A stretch of 64,000 nt of DNA from Lachnospiraceae bacterium (GTDB lineage Bacteria; Bacillota; Clostridia; Lachnospirales; Lachnospiraceae). Under the pieces are notes generated by a model. That model was not told where the DNA came from. It saw only the letters and a list, made by a program, of their open reading frames with translations, and ran no database searches. This document shows, in pieces, positions 36,256 to 44,149 of this stretch. Position 1 is the stretch's first letter; each line of letters starts with the position of its first letter. The stretch covers positions 107,408-171,407 of the forward strand of contig SVFO01000003.1 in the NCBI GenBank assembly GCA_015056795.1, read 5' to 3'. Both the position numbers and the translations under genes were made by a program.

Positions 36256-37281
36256 TTAGCCTTGCAGGATCCGCTTCTTGGCGGCCTCCAGCTCCTCGAT
36301 CACCCTATCACACCAAGCGTCAAACTCAGGATCCTCCACCTGGCACTCAGGATGTGACAGCACATATTCAATCGTCCGTCTTACGCCCTGCTCAAATCTT
36401 ACGTTCATGCAAAGTCCCGGCACGGCTCTCTTCAGCTTCGTGTTGTCAAACACAACGCAGTTAGACTTATCGCCTGTGAGGCTGCCCTTGAAATCATAGG
36501 GGCCAGCTGCATCCAGAAAATCAGAGGATACGTAATAAGGCTTATACTCCACGCCCAGTGCATCTGCAATCGCCTGGTAAATCTGGTTCCAGGTCAGCGT
36601 TTCATCGTTCGTGATCTGATAGCACTCTCCGATGGCATGCACGTTCCCCATGAGTCCAACAAAGCCCTTCGCGAAATCGCTGTTATGCGTCATCGTCCAA
36701 AGGCTGGTTCCGTCTCCATGAACCAAAATGGGCTTACCCTCCATCATGCGCTTCAGCACCTGATAGCTCCCCTTGTCGCCATGTGCACCCATGGGCACGT
36801 TGCGCTCATCATAGGTGTGACTCGGACGAATGATGGTCACGGGGAATCCATCCTCGCGATACCACTTCATCAGTAAATCCTCGCAGGCAATCTTGTTGCG
36901 AGAATACTCCCAATAAGGATTTGCAAGCGGCGTGCCCTCCGTGATGCGATAGTCCCCCACGGGCTTTTGATATGCCGATGCAGAGCTGATATACATAAAC
37001 TGCTTTATCCTGCCGCGGAAAAGCCTGTAGTCACGCTCTAGCTGCTCCGGCACGAAGCCAATAAAATCACAAACGCTGTCGAATTGCAGATCTCCGAGCA
37101 CCTCTAACACCTGCGGCTCATTGTTAACGTCGCCACGCAGCACCTTGACACCCTCTGGCAGCTCTCCCTCGCGGTTACCGCGGTTGAGCAGATACAATTC
37201 CCACTCCTCATCCTTCGCCAAAAGCCGCGTAATTGCCATACTGATTGTTCCTGTTCCCCCAATAAATAATGCTTTTCTCAT
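36256..37281 (-). CDS. NAD-dependent epimerase/dehydratase-like protein
   Basis: 341 residues, extended SDR with GGTGTIS N-terminal nucleotide motif and SSASAYQK in place of the common YxxxK arrangement. It resembles plant CSP41/bacterial 'NAD-dependent epimerase' proteins that act on sugars or RNA-bound substrates; the substrate is unknown. Stand-alone gene. Confidence 0.8.
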   Translation of the reverse strand: MRKALFIGGTGTISMAITRLLAKDEEWELYLLNRGNREGELPEGVKVLRGDVNNEPQVLEVLGDLQFDSVCDFIGFVPEQLERDYRLFRGRIKQFMYISSASAYQKPVGDYRITEGTPLANPYWEYSRNKIACEDLLMKWYREDGFPVTIIRPSHTYDERNVPMGAHGDKGSYQVLKRMMEGKPILVHGDGTSLWTMTHNSDFAKGFVGLMGNVHAIGECYQITNDETLTWNQIYQAIADALGVEYKPYYVSSDFLDAAGPYDFKGSLTGDKSNCVVFDNTKLKRAVPGLCMNVRFEQGVRRTIEYVLSHPECQVEDPEFDAWCDRVIEELEAAKKRILQG

Positions 37282-37568
37282 TTGTGCTCCTTTCCCCTTG
37301 CCATTATGGCATCTTTCAACGGAAATCCTTTTGAACTCCTTTTACTGACAAACAATGCCAGCCTATTTTGTTCTACAAAGAAAACTCACATTGTCATGGC
37401 ATCGCATGAAGCGTCTACATTTCTCTTCAAAAAGACAAATTATGAACTGTGAATTTTAAAATCTTTCATAGGCTGTTCGCCTTGTTCTTGTTGAAATTAT
37501 AGCATTTCAAAAAAGAGCTTTTCTAGTTTTTTCTTGTTTACCCATGCTTATTTTTTGCTTTGCACAGT

Positions 37569-38018
37569 CTAAAATAACATTTGAATTAACCCCAATAGAA
37601 AGCTCGCCAAAATTCCATAGAGAATGACTGGCCCTGCTATAGTAAAGATCTTGCACCCAACGCCAAACACCTGCCCCTCCGCCTGATACTCCATGGCAGC
37701 AGACGCCACCGAATTTGCAAAGCCCGTGATGGGAACCAGCGCGCCTGCGCCGCCCCATTTCACAAGACTCGGATAAAGATTCAGCCCCGTCAGCACTACG
37801 GCGATCACAATCAAAATGAGCGAACACCAGCTTCCTGCACTCTGACGATCCAGTTCAAATTGTCCCATCAGCAAATTCATGATCCCCTGTCCCGCACAGC
37901 AGATGACACCACCCAGCAAAAACGCCTTCCCCATCTGCACCCAGACATTCGCCTTTGGCGTCATCCTCTTCACATATTCCTGATACTCCTTCTTCTCCAC
38001 CTGCGTCTCCACGTTCAT
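37569..38018 (-). CDS. spoVAC: Stage V sporulation protein AC
   Basis: 149 residues, about four membrane spans, with the family segments GKAFLLGGVICCAGQG, KWGGAGALVPITGFANSVAS and EYQAEGQVFGVGCKIF. SpoVAC is part of the inner spore membrane channel for dipicolinic acid and behaves as a mechanosensitive pore in B. subtilis. Follows spoVAB by 43 bases. No spoVAD or spoVAE follows; the next gene downstream is the epimerase. Confidence 0.93.
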   Translation of the reverse strand: MNVETQVEKKEYQEYVKRMTPKANVWVQMGKAFLLGGVICCAGQGIMNLLMGQFELDRQSAGSWCSLILIVIAVVLTGLNLYPSLVKWGGAGALVPITGFANSVASAAMEYQAEGQVFGVGCKIFTIAGPVILYGILASFLLGLIQMLF

Positions 38019-38061
38019 TTAATTGTCTCCCCTCAATTAATCATTTTACTATTAGCTAAGG

Positions 38062-38547
38062 TCATTCCCCAGTTGCATGAAACTCCGTCAAAAAGTAAAA
38101 CAGCGATCCAGCCAGCTTCCCCAGCGCCATCGAAAAGATGGCATAAAAAATGCCACCGTGGAACGAGATTCTTCGCGCCAAAATAGGGATGCTGTCGAGC
38201 ATTTCCGCGATAGCCAGCGCAAGGCAGCCGACAAACATTCCTGCGAATAGCCCCATGATGCAAAGCAGCACCTTGCCTCCGCCCTGCAAGACTCCAACAT
38301 ACATTGGAAATTGTTCTGCAAGCCAGCCATACAGCCCGATTTTTTCCTCAAACACGCTGACAAAACAACCAAACAAGGTGCCCCAGATCACCATCTCCTC
38401 ATAGATCCACACGCGATTTGCCGTGTGGGTTCTGCCTGCAAATCGCGGCACCAGCCCGACGGCCGCAAGCACCGTAAACACGCCTGCCGCCGATAAGAAG
38501 CCATAGGTGCATCCCAGAAACAACAAGAAAAGCTTGCGAAGGATCAT
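38062..38547 (-). CDS. spoVAB: Stage V sporulation protein AB
   Basis: 161 residues, four or five membrane spans, with GCTYGFLSAAGVFTVL, YEEMVIWGTLFG and ALAIAEMLDSIPILARR. Start overlaps the spoVAA stop by four bases (ATGA). Component of the spoVA locus; not essential in all sporeformers. Confidence 0.88.
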   Translation of the reverse strand: MILRKLFLLFLGCTYGFLSAAGVFTVLAAVGLVPRFAGRTHTANRVWIYEEMVIWGTLFGCFVSVFEEKIGLYGWLAEQFPMYVGVLQGGGKVLLCIMGLFAGMFVGCLALAIAEMLDSIPILARRISFHGGIFYAIFSMALGKLAGSLFYFLTEFHATGE

Positions 38548-39176
38548 GTCTTGTTTTCCTCCTCCATCGCATTTCTCCCTGCCGTCTCCACCAGCGCATT
38601 GTCCACGTCCTTCTCATAATTTCGCATGGCAACCTGAATCGGCGTCGGATCCTCCGTAATCGTTCTCCCGCCAGCATGATTAAAGAAAATCAGCATGCCC
38701 AGCGCAATCCCGACGGAATAAAAGACCTCCATGGCATTGATGCCATGCGGCTCCTCGCCCAATAGCATTTGATAAGCCGTCGTAAAAATGGCATTGATTC
38801 CAATGTCATTGTGATAGGCCATGATGGTGAAGGCCGTGCCAAGAAAGCTGACAAGGCAAACCAGCGCAATCTTCGCAAACATATAAAGCTTGGACTGCTT
38901 TTGCTGTGTCACGAGTTCAATCAAAACATCCGTCTCCCCGATGACCTCCACGGTGATCTGCGGACAGACCTCCTCCATCAGCTCGATCAAGCGCAGCGTG
39001 CTGATAACATGACGCTTTGGCTGCTCCTTGCGAAAATGCCAGATCTTGATTGCCTTCAATTTCGTGGAAATAAAAATGTCCGCGCAGCGCAGGTTGCAGA
39101 CATCCTTCAAATAGACGTCCTCCGACGAAACCTTTGCGCTTCGCAGACATTTCATATAGACATTTACGTTATTCAT
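38544..39176 (-). CDS. spoVAA: Stage V sporulation protein AA
   Basis: 210 residues. N-terminal soluble part (~95 residues, VYMKCLRSAKVSSEDVYLKD start), then two membrane spans (~98-120 and ~145-168) and a charged tail. Shape and order before spoVAB and spoVAC match the B. subtilis locus. Preceded by GGAAAGGAAGC. Confidence 0.88.
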   Translation of the reverse strand: MNNVNVYMKCLRSAKVSSEDVYLKDVCNLRCADIFISTKLKAIKIWHFRKEQPKRHVISTLRLIELMEEVCPQITVEVIGETDVLIELVTQQKQSKLYMFAKIALVCLVSFLGTAFTIMAYHNDIGINAIFTTAYQMLLGEEPHGINAMEVFYSVGIALGMLIFFNHAGGRTITEDPTPIQVAMRNYEKDVDNALVETAGRNAMEEENKT

Positions 39177-39258
39177 GAGAAGCTTCCTTTCCGACCGACT
39201 TTACCAACTGTCGTTATTCTGTCCAAAAGGCTTCTTCTCTATGCAAGAAACAATCTCT

Positions 39259-40716
39259 TTACCAAAGTGGTTCAAATGCGATGTTCATGTCCACAGTGCC
39301 AGAAATACCATTTACCTGACCCTTGTCAGAATACTGCCATACCCTATAAGCATAAGGATAATACAGCTCAGGCGTATAATAAGCAAACCACTTGTCATAT
39401 TCTTCCAGCTGGGAAACATCCAGCAGAACGGCACTCATCTCCAGATTGAAATAAATCATGGGGCGATACCCTGCTGCCGCTATGGCATCACAGAAGGTCT
39501 TTACGATCCTCGTTCTGGTCTGCGGATCCAGCTGATTCATTCTGCCGCTGGCACTGGAAACTCTCTCCACGTCGACAACCACGGGACAATCGATCCGATA
39601 GGGCCGAATCAGATCAAGAACGGCCTCCACCTCTTCCAGTGCCTCTTCCTCCGTAATCGCCTGCGTATAGTAGTAAGCACCCGTCTTGATTCCAGCATCA
39701 TTGGCGCCCTTCAGGTTATCCTTCGCCATCTCATCTTCCTTCATGGTGCCATTCTCGCCATAGCCACGATAACCAACGCGGATGAAAGCAAAGGTCACGC
39801 CATCCTCTGCCACCTTCGCCCAGTCAATGCTCCCCTGAAACTTTGATACGTCAATTCCCTTATAGGAGGTCACGACACCGCCCTGCATGTATTGCAGCTC
39901 TCCGTTCCCCAGAGTGACCAGATTGTTCATGGTGTAATCATTCATCTTCAAGGTCTCATCAATGGGAATAAAGTGATAGGTGCCGCCGCTTCCAACCACC
40001 AGCTGGTCAGTATACATCGCGCGAAGCGTTTCCACAACACTCTTTCCGCCCTGAATGCTCTGACGAATCCGATCTAAGGTCTGGCGCTCACCTACGAGCA
40101 GTCCCTGGGAATACTCCGCCAGGATGCGCTCCTGCATTTCCTGTTCCTTCTTAGCAGCCTCTGCCTGCGCCGCACTCTTAACCTGCTCAAGCTCCTTCGC
40201 CGATACCATGATCTCACGATCAGGATCCAAATAGGTCTCATAATATTTCAGTCCAAAGAAGATTAACAGCAAAACCATTGCCAGCAGGCCAAAGACCTTT
40301 ACAAAGGTTCCCAAGGGATTCTTTTTCTTTTCTGCCTTTGCTTGGAGCGGTACCGACTTCGTGGGGCCATCTGACCGCTGCGGTCCATTTCCACGCCCAT
40401 TGCCATTCCCCTGACCGTTGCCATTGGCGCGTCTATTGCCATTTCCATCAGCGTTTGACTGGACTTCAACATACTCTTGATCATAGGCCTGACCATCCTC
40501 ATAACCCTGACCATCGTCATAGGCCTGACCGTCATCATAACCTTGGCCATCGTCATTTCCGTCCGCCGCGCCTTCGTCTAGAGCAGCGTCATCTTGCCAT
40601 TCCGCTCCATATTCATCCTGAGCCGCCGCCTCATCCTCTGGCAGGATTTCTTCTTCCAGATCTTCGTCAAAATCCACCAGCTCTTCATCGTATCCATTTA
40701 GTTGATCGATTCTCAT
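39259..40716 (-). CDS. Membrane-anchored GH25 lysozyme
   Basis: 485 residues. Acidic low-complexity N-terminus with DDGQGYDDGQAY-type repeats (~45-85) and an Asn/Gly-rich stretch, membrane span (~150-172), coiled-coil helix, then a GH25 domain from about residue 290: KGIDVSKFQGSIDW and VVVDVERV hold the catalytic acid residues, and MIYFNLEM and FAYYTPE also fit. It cleaves peptidoglycan between MurNAc and GlcNAc outside the membrane. Position between sigF and spoVAA suggests a role in sporulation, for example septal or cortex remodelling; this is inference. Confidence 0.9.
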   Translation of the reverse strand: MRIDQLNGYDEELVDFDEDLEEEILPEDEAAAQDEYGAEWQDDAALDEGAADGNDDGQGYDDGQAYDDGQGYEDGQAYDQEYVEVQSNADGNGNRRANGNGQGNGNGRGNGPQRSDGPTKSVPLQAKAEKKKNPLGTFVKVFGLLAMVLLLIFFGLKYYETYLDPDREIMVSAKELEQVKSAAQAEAAKKEQEMQERILAEYSQGLLVGERQTLDRIRQSIQGGKSVVETLRAMYTDQLVVGSGGTYHFIPIDETLKMNDYTMNNLVTLGNGELQYMQGGVVTSYKGIDVSKFQGSIDWAKVAEDGVTFAFIRVGYRGYGENGTMKEDEMAKDNLKGANDAGIKTGAYYYTQAITEEEALEEVEAVLDLIRPYRIDCPVVVDVERVSSASGRMNQLDPQTRTRIVKTFCDAIAAAGYRPMIYFNLEMSAVLLDVSQLEEYDKWFAYYTPELYYPYAYRVWQYSDKGQVNGISGTVDMNIAFEPLW

Positions 40717-40780
40717 TTCCCCAATTCCTCATGCGTAGTTTATGTTGCAAACTTCCGTTTTCAAAAAATACATATCTATT

Positions 40781-41554
40781 TTACTTCATTTTTCCCAAAA
40801 AAGATAGTCTTAATTTTGAAAGGATTTTTTTCTCTCGTCTGCTGACCTGTACCTGACTGATTCCAAGCACCCTTGCGACCTCCTCCTGTGTCTGATTTTG
40901 GAAAAATCGAAGCCAGATCAATTGCTGCTCTTCCTGCTCCAAACCTCCTAAAAGCTGTTGCAGACATAAATGATCTACAAGCCGTTCCTTCTCTGCGTCC
41001 GCCTCCCGTGGATTTACCACGGCATGTCCACAGCCCGCCTGCACATCTGCTGAAATTCTGTCCAGCAAGGACAAGCCCTCGCCCTCTGCCCCTTCCGTTT
41101 CTGCTTCTAAGGACATGGTCTGACTGCTAGCCTCCAATGCCAAGAGTGCATCCTCATAGCTTAAGCCCGCTGCCTCCGCCAATTCAGAAAGTCTCGGCGT
41201 CCTTCCCAGCTGAAGCTCCTTTGCCTCCCTGACCTTGGCCAGCTTCCCCGCGTTCTCTCGTATGGTGCGGGAAACCTTGACCAAGCCATCCTCGCGAAGA
41301 AACCTTCGGATCTCGCCCATGATCAGCGGTACGGCATAGGTAGAAAACATGACGCCACGCGACGCATCAAAGTGATCCACCGCCTTGATGAGTCCAATGA
41401 CACCAATCTGAAACAAATCCTCTGCGTCCGTTCCTCTCCCCTCAAAACGCTTTGCCACATGACGAACCAACCCCAAATTCCGTTCAATCAGTACTTCCCT
41501 CGCACTCTTTTCTCCTGCCTGTGATTCTTGGATTCGTACTGACGCATCTTCCAT
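40781..41554 (-). CDS. sigF: RNA polymerase sporulation sigma factor F
   Basis: 257 residues of the SigF/SigB/SigG type: region 2 with DLFQIGVIGLIKAVDHFD and FSTYAVPLIMGEIRRFLRE, region 3, and region 4 with QEEVARVLGISQVQVSRREKK. First forespore-specific sigma factor; held inactive by SpoIIAB. Two bases from the spoIIAB stop, third in the spoIIA operon. Confidence 0.95.
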   Translation of the reverse strand: MEDASVRIQESQAGEKSAREVLIERNLGLVRHVAKRFEGRGTDAEDLFQIGVIGLIKAVDHFDASRGVMFSTYAVPLIMGEIRRFLREDGLVKVSRTIRENAGKLAKVREAKELQLGRTPRLSELAEAAGLSYEDALLALEASSQTMSLEAETEGAEGEGLSLLDRISADVQAGCGHAVVNPREADAEKERLVDHLCLQQLLGGLEQEEQQLIWLRFFQNQTQEEVARVLGISQVQVSRREKKILSKLRLSFLGKMK

Positions 41555-41556
41555 GG

Positions 41557-42060
41557 CTATTCCTCACTCGGAATCCATGGTCCACTAGTCATTTTCTTTT
41601 TCATGCGCACAATCGTTCCCACGCCTGGCGCGCTCTCCACCTGAAGGTCATCCATGAATGCCTCCATGAATGCAAAGCCCATGCCAGAGCGCTCCAAATC
41701 GGGCCTCGTCGTAAACAGTGGCTCCATGGCCTTCTCCACGTTTTCGATTCCGCGCCCCTGATCCTCGACCATGACCTTGAGCACACCGTGCTCCAGCTGG
41801 CATTTCATCCGAACCTTCCCCGGATGTTCCTGAGCCATGGTCTCCAAGGCCTTTCCGTGCTTGCAATAGCCCTGCGTGTTTCCATAGCCGTGAATGATGG
41901 CATTGGTCACGGCCTCCGAGACCGCTGTCTTAATGTCTGCCAGCTCCTCAATCGTCGGATTTAAGCGAGAGACAAATGCTGCCACCGCAACCCTCGCCAG
42001 CCCTTCATTACTGGAGATGGCATCAAAGGTCAACTCCATGTCATTTTTCATCTCTTTCAT
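41557..42060 (-). CDS. spoIIAB: Anti-sigma F factor / serine kinase
   Basis: 167 residues, slightly longer than the B. subtilis protein (146) through a charged C-terminal tail. GHKL ATPase: N-box IKTAVSEAVTNAIIHGY, G1 DQGRGI and G2 RSGMGFAFMEAFMD. It binds SigF and phosphorylates SpoIIAA. Start taken at the first ATG after GGAGG (12-base spacing); a second ATG three codons on is possible. Confidence 0.95.
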   Translation of the reverse strand: MKEMKNDMELTFDAISSNEGLARVAVAAFVSRLNPTIEELADIKTAVSEAVTNAIIHGYGNTQGYCKHGKALETMAQEHPGKVRMKCQLEHGVLKVMVEDQGRGIENVEKAMEPLFTTRPDLERSGMGFAFMEAFMDDLQVESAPGVGTIVRMKKKMTSGPWIPSEE

Positions 42061-42064
42061 CGTC

Positions 42065-42367
42065 TCACAGTACCTCCACTAATTTACTCATCCCAGAAAG
42101 CTCTAAGATTCTTCCCACCTGCTTCCCCACGTTGATCGCATATACCTTGCCGCCCAGGGGAGCAATCTTTTTATACCTTCCCATAATGATTCCAATCCCT
42201 GAGGAATCCATAAACTCCGTGTCCTCAAAATCAAATACGACATGACACACGTCAGGGCGAAGCAAAAAGCTGTCCGCCTCCTGACTGAGATACCCAGCCT
42301 GATAATGATCAATCTCCTGCGGGAGCTTAACCATCAAGCAGTGATCAATGACCTGAAAATGATCCAT
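42065..42367 (-). CDS. spoIIAA: Anti-anti-sigma factor
   Basis: 100 residues, STAS domain. FMDSSGIGIIMGR contains the Ser phosphorylated by SpoIIAB. First gene of spoIIA; GAAGGAGGGAAAAATGG gives a strong start. A sigma-H promoter would be expected upstream, but the ~120-bp repeat begins 33 bases upstream and I could not find a good match in between. Confidence 0.95.
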   Translation of the reverse strand: MDHFQVIDHCLMVKLPQEIDHYQAGYLSQEADSFLLRPDVCHVVFDFEDTEFMDSSGIGIIMGRYKKIAPLGGKVYAINVGKQVGRILELSGMSKLVEVL

Positions 42368-42399
42368 TTTTCCCTCCTTCTATACCAGTTGAACTCTTT

Positions 42400-42520
42400 C
42401 ACTCATAAAAACCATCTGCTTCGCAGATGTCGTCGCTTCGCGACTTCTGTTTTTATTTCGTATACGCTCAGTTGAAACCAAATGCCAGCTGCGCTGTCGC
42501 TTGGTTTCCTTCCTCGCTAT
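42400..42520 (+). repeat. Dispersed ~120-bp intergenic repeat, copy 2
   Basis: Runs from CACTCATAAAAACC to CTCGCTAT. It contains CTGCTTCGCAG and GTCGCTTCGCGAC small hairpins, the TTTTTATTTCGTATACGCTC core, and an inverted-repeat end (GAAACCAAATG..CGCTTGGTTTC). About 85-90% like 53374-53496 by eye. Its right end touches the TPR gene terminator; its left end lies upstream of spoIIAA. Confidence 0.85.
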
Positions 42521-42556
42521 AAAAAAAGCTGGCGGGTATTTCCCGTCAGCTTTTTT
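42521..42556 (-). terminator. Terminator after the TPR gene
   Basis: ~15-bp stem (AAAAAAGCTGGCGGG with CCCGTCAGCTTTTTT, one G-T pair) and T7 on the minus strand, 11 bases past the stop. Confidence 0.85.
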
Positions 42557-42566
42557 CCTTCGTATC

Positions 42567-43982
42567 TTATTCTGTTTCTCCTGCGTCATAATCGACTAAG
42601 AATTGCTTAGCCTTTCTCGCCGTGTCGGTCTCAGGGAAGAGCTCGATCACGCGGTTAAAGATCGTAACCGCATTCACGGAATCTCCGTCTCTTCTGTAGG
42701 CATTTCCAAGGTCAAAGAGCGCCTCCGCATTGTTTGGATCATAGTAAACCGCTTTGAGATAGTTATCAATGGCAGCCTTGAAATCCTCATTTCGGAAGGC
42801 CACGTAGCCTGCCTCATGATAGGTCTTGGCAAGCTCAGGACCAATCAGGGCGAGTAACGCGTTGTACAATCCCTGAAACTCCTCGGATGCCTCCTCAATC
42901 TTTACGTTCTCCCTGACGTGATCCAAACGCTCTGCCGTCAGTCCCACGTCCTTCGTGGATAGATAGGTGGATGCAGCGACAAAGAGCTGATCCATTTCCT
43001 TCAGCTTTCCCTCTGTGCCTTCATAGGCATCCAAGTCCGCCTCCAGCTTTGTTTTCGCGTTCTCCAGGGTAGTCACCATGTTTTCCAGCTGTTGGATCTG
43101 ATTGGTCTTTGAATCCAGCTGTCCCGCAATGGATTCCACGCGCTCCTGCGCTTCATTTTGTGCCGCTTTTTGATTCGCTGGCAACACCAGGAAATACATG
43201 GCCGCCGCGCCAAGTACAAGGCCAACAATGATGTTCAGCACGGTTGAGAAACCACTTCTGGTTCCATCTGCAAGGTTCGTCGGCTGGATGATGACTTCAT
43301 TATCGCTCTGATAACGAACGGTCTCTTCCTTCTTGCGTTTCTTATCATTCTTCTCGATGTCGTCTGGCGCAAGCATCCTGTCAACTTCCTGCATGTAGAG
43401 AAGCGCCTGCGTGTTTCCCCGATCAATGCCCAGCGTCTTATTCAGCTCGCGTCTTGCCTTCTCCCAATCCTCATTGTCGATGTGCAAAAGCGCCAACAGC
43501 ATGTGCGCCTTTACAAATCTGGGGCTCAAGGAAAGGACTTTCTTTAATTGGATCACGGCAAGATCCTTACTGCCCTGTTCGCAATAAGCAAGTGCCTGAT
43601 TGAACTTTTTCATGGTCTGTCGGATAATGTCATACCTTGAGGGATTGTTTTGAATCCTCTGGATGTAATCCGACGCAATATTCTTCTTTGGTTCGACGTT
43701 CATGCTGAGGATCCACTGGCTCATGGCCTCCGTGCTCTCCCCAACCTCATAGAAGACCAAACCCAAAAGGTTTCTGGCTTCCACGTTTCTGCTATTATAT
43801 TTTAGGCTTTGTTCCAAACTGTCAATGGCACCTGTCAGATCCCGTACCTTTGCCTTCGCCAATCCTACGTTGTAATAATGATTGGAAAGACCCAGAATCT
43901 TCTTGTAAAGAGACACGTCCGCGCCACAGGAGGTACAGTAGTCCTGCTCAGACAGTTGGCAGCCGCAGTGGTAACAAACCAT
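42567..43982 (-). CDS. Zinc-ribbon, TPR and coiled-coil membrane protein
   Basis: 471 residues. N-terminal CYHCG/CTSCG ribbon, two to four TPRs (~30-200, LAKAKVRDLTGAIDSLEQSL), a membrane span (~245-267), a coiled coil (~270-330), and C-terminal TPRs (EAGYVAFRNEDFKAAIDNYL; LGNAYRRDGDSVNAVTIF). Probably a scaffold with repeats on both sides of the membrane. Ends an apparent operon with valS, folC and the 54-residue gene. Confidence 0.8.
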   Translation of the reverse strand: MVCYHCGCQLSEQDYCTSCGADVSLYKKILGLSNHYYNVGLAKAKVRDLTGAIDSLEQSLKYNSRNVEARNLLGLVFYEVGESTEAMSQWILSMNVEPKKNIASDYIQRIQNNPSRYDIIRQTMKKFNQALAYCEQGSKDLAVIQLKKVLSLSPRFVKAHMLLALLHIDNEDWEKARRELNKTLGIDRGNTQALLYMQEVDRMLAPDDIEKNDKKRKKEETVRYQSDNEVIIQPTNLADGTRSGFSTVLNIIVGLVLGAAAMYFLVLPANQKAAQNEAQERVESIAGQLDSKTNQIQQLENMVTTLENAKTKLEADLDAYEGTEGKLKEMDQLFVAASTYLSTKDVGLTAERLDHVRENVKIEEASEEFQGLYNALLALIGPELAKTYHEAGYVAFRNEDFKAAIDNYLKAVYYDPNNAEALFDLGNAYRRDGDSVNAVTIFNRVIELFPETDTARKAKQFLVDYDAGETE

Positions 43983-43984
43983 GC

Positions 43985-44149
43985 TTAACCTCCTATCACT
44001 TGCTCCTGTTCCGGCTCTTCCTTATGCGTGAACATCTGCTCAAAAACTCCCGCGATGTCCGTTGCGCTGTGATTATATATACAATCTTGAATGTCCTCCA
44101 CCTCAGTGCTGGGATGGAATTTCTTCAGTTCTTCTTCGAAATTAATCAT
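43985..44149 (-). CDS. Small conserved-looking acidic protein (54 residues)
   Basis: ATG 44147-44149 overlaps the folC stop by eight bases (ATGATTAA), and the TAA at 43985-43987 is two bases before the TPR gene start, whose AGGAGG lies inside this frame's last codons. The protein starts MINFEEELKKFHPSTEVEDI and is rich in Glu and Gln. Tight coupling on both sides supports a real gene. No fold or family is recognised; it may be a small partner of the TPR protein. Confidence 0.7.
   Translation of the reverse strand: MINFEEELKKFHPSTEVEDIQDCIYNHSATDIAGVFEQMFTHKEEPEQEQVIGG

Noticed and set aside
42368..42399. Sigma-H promoter for spoIIA
   Set aside because: Expected from biology, but no convincing match lies between the repeat and spoIIAA.
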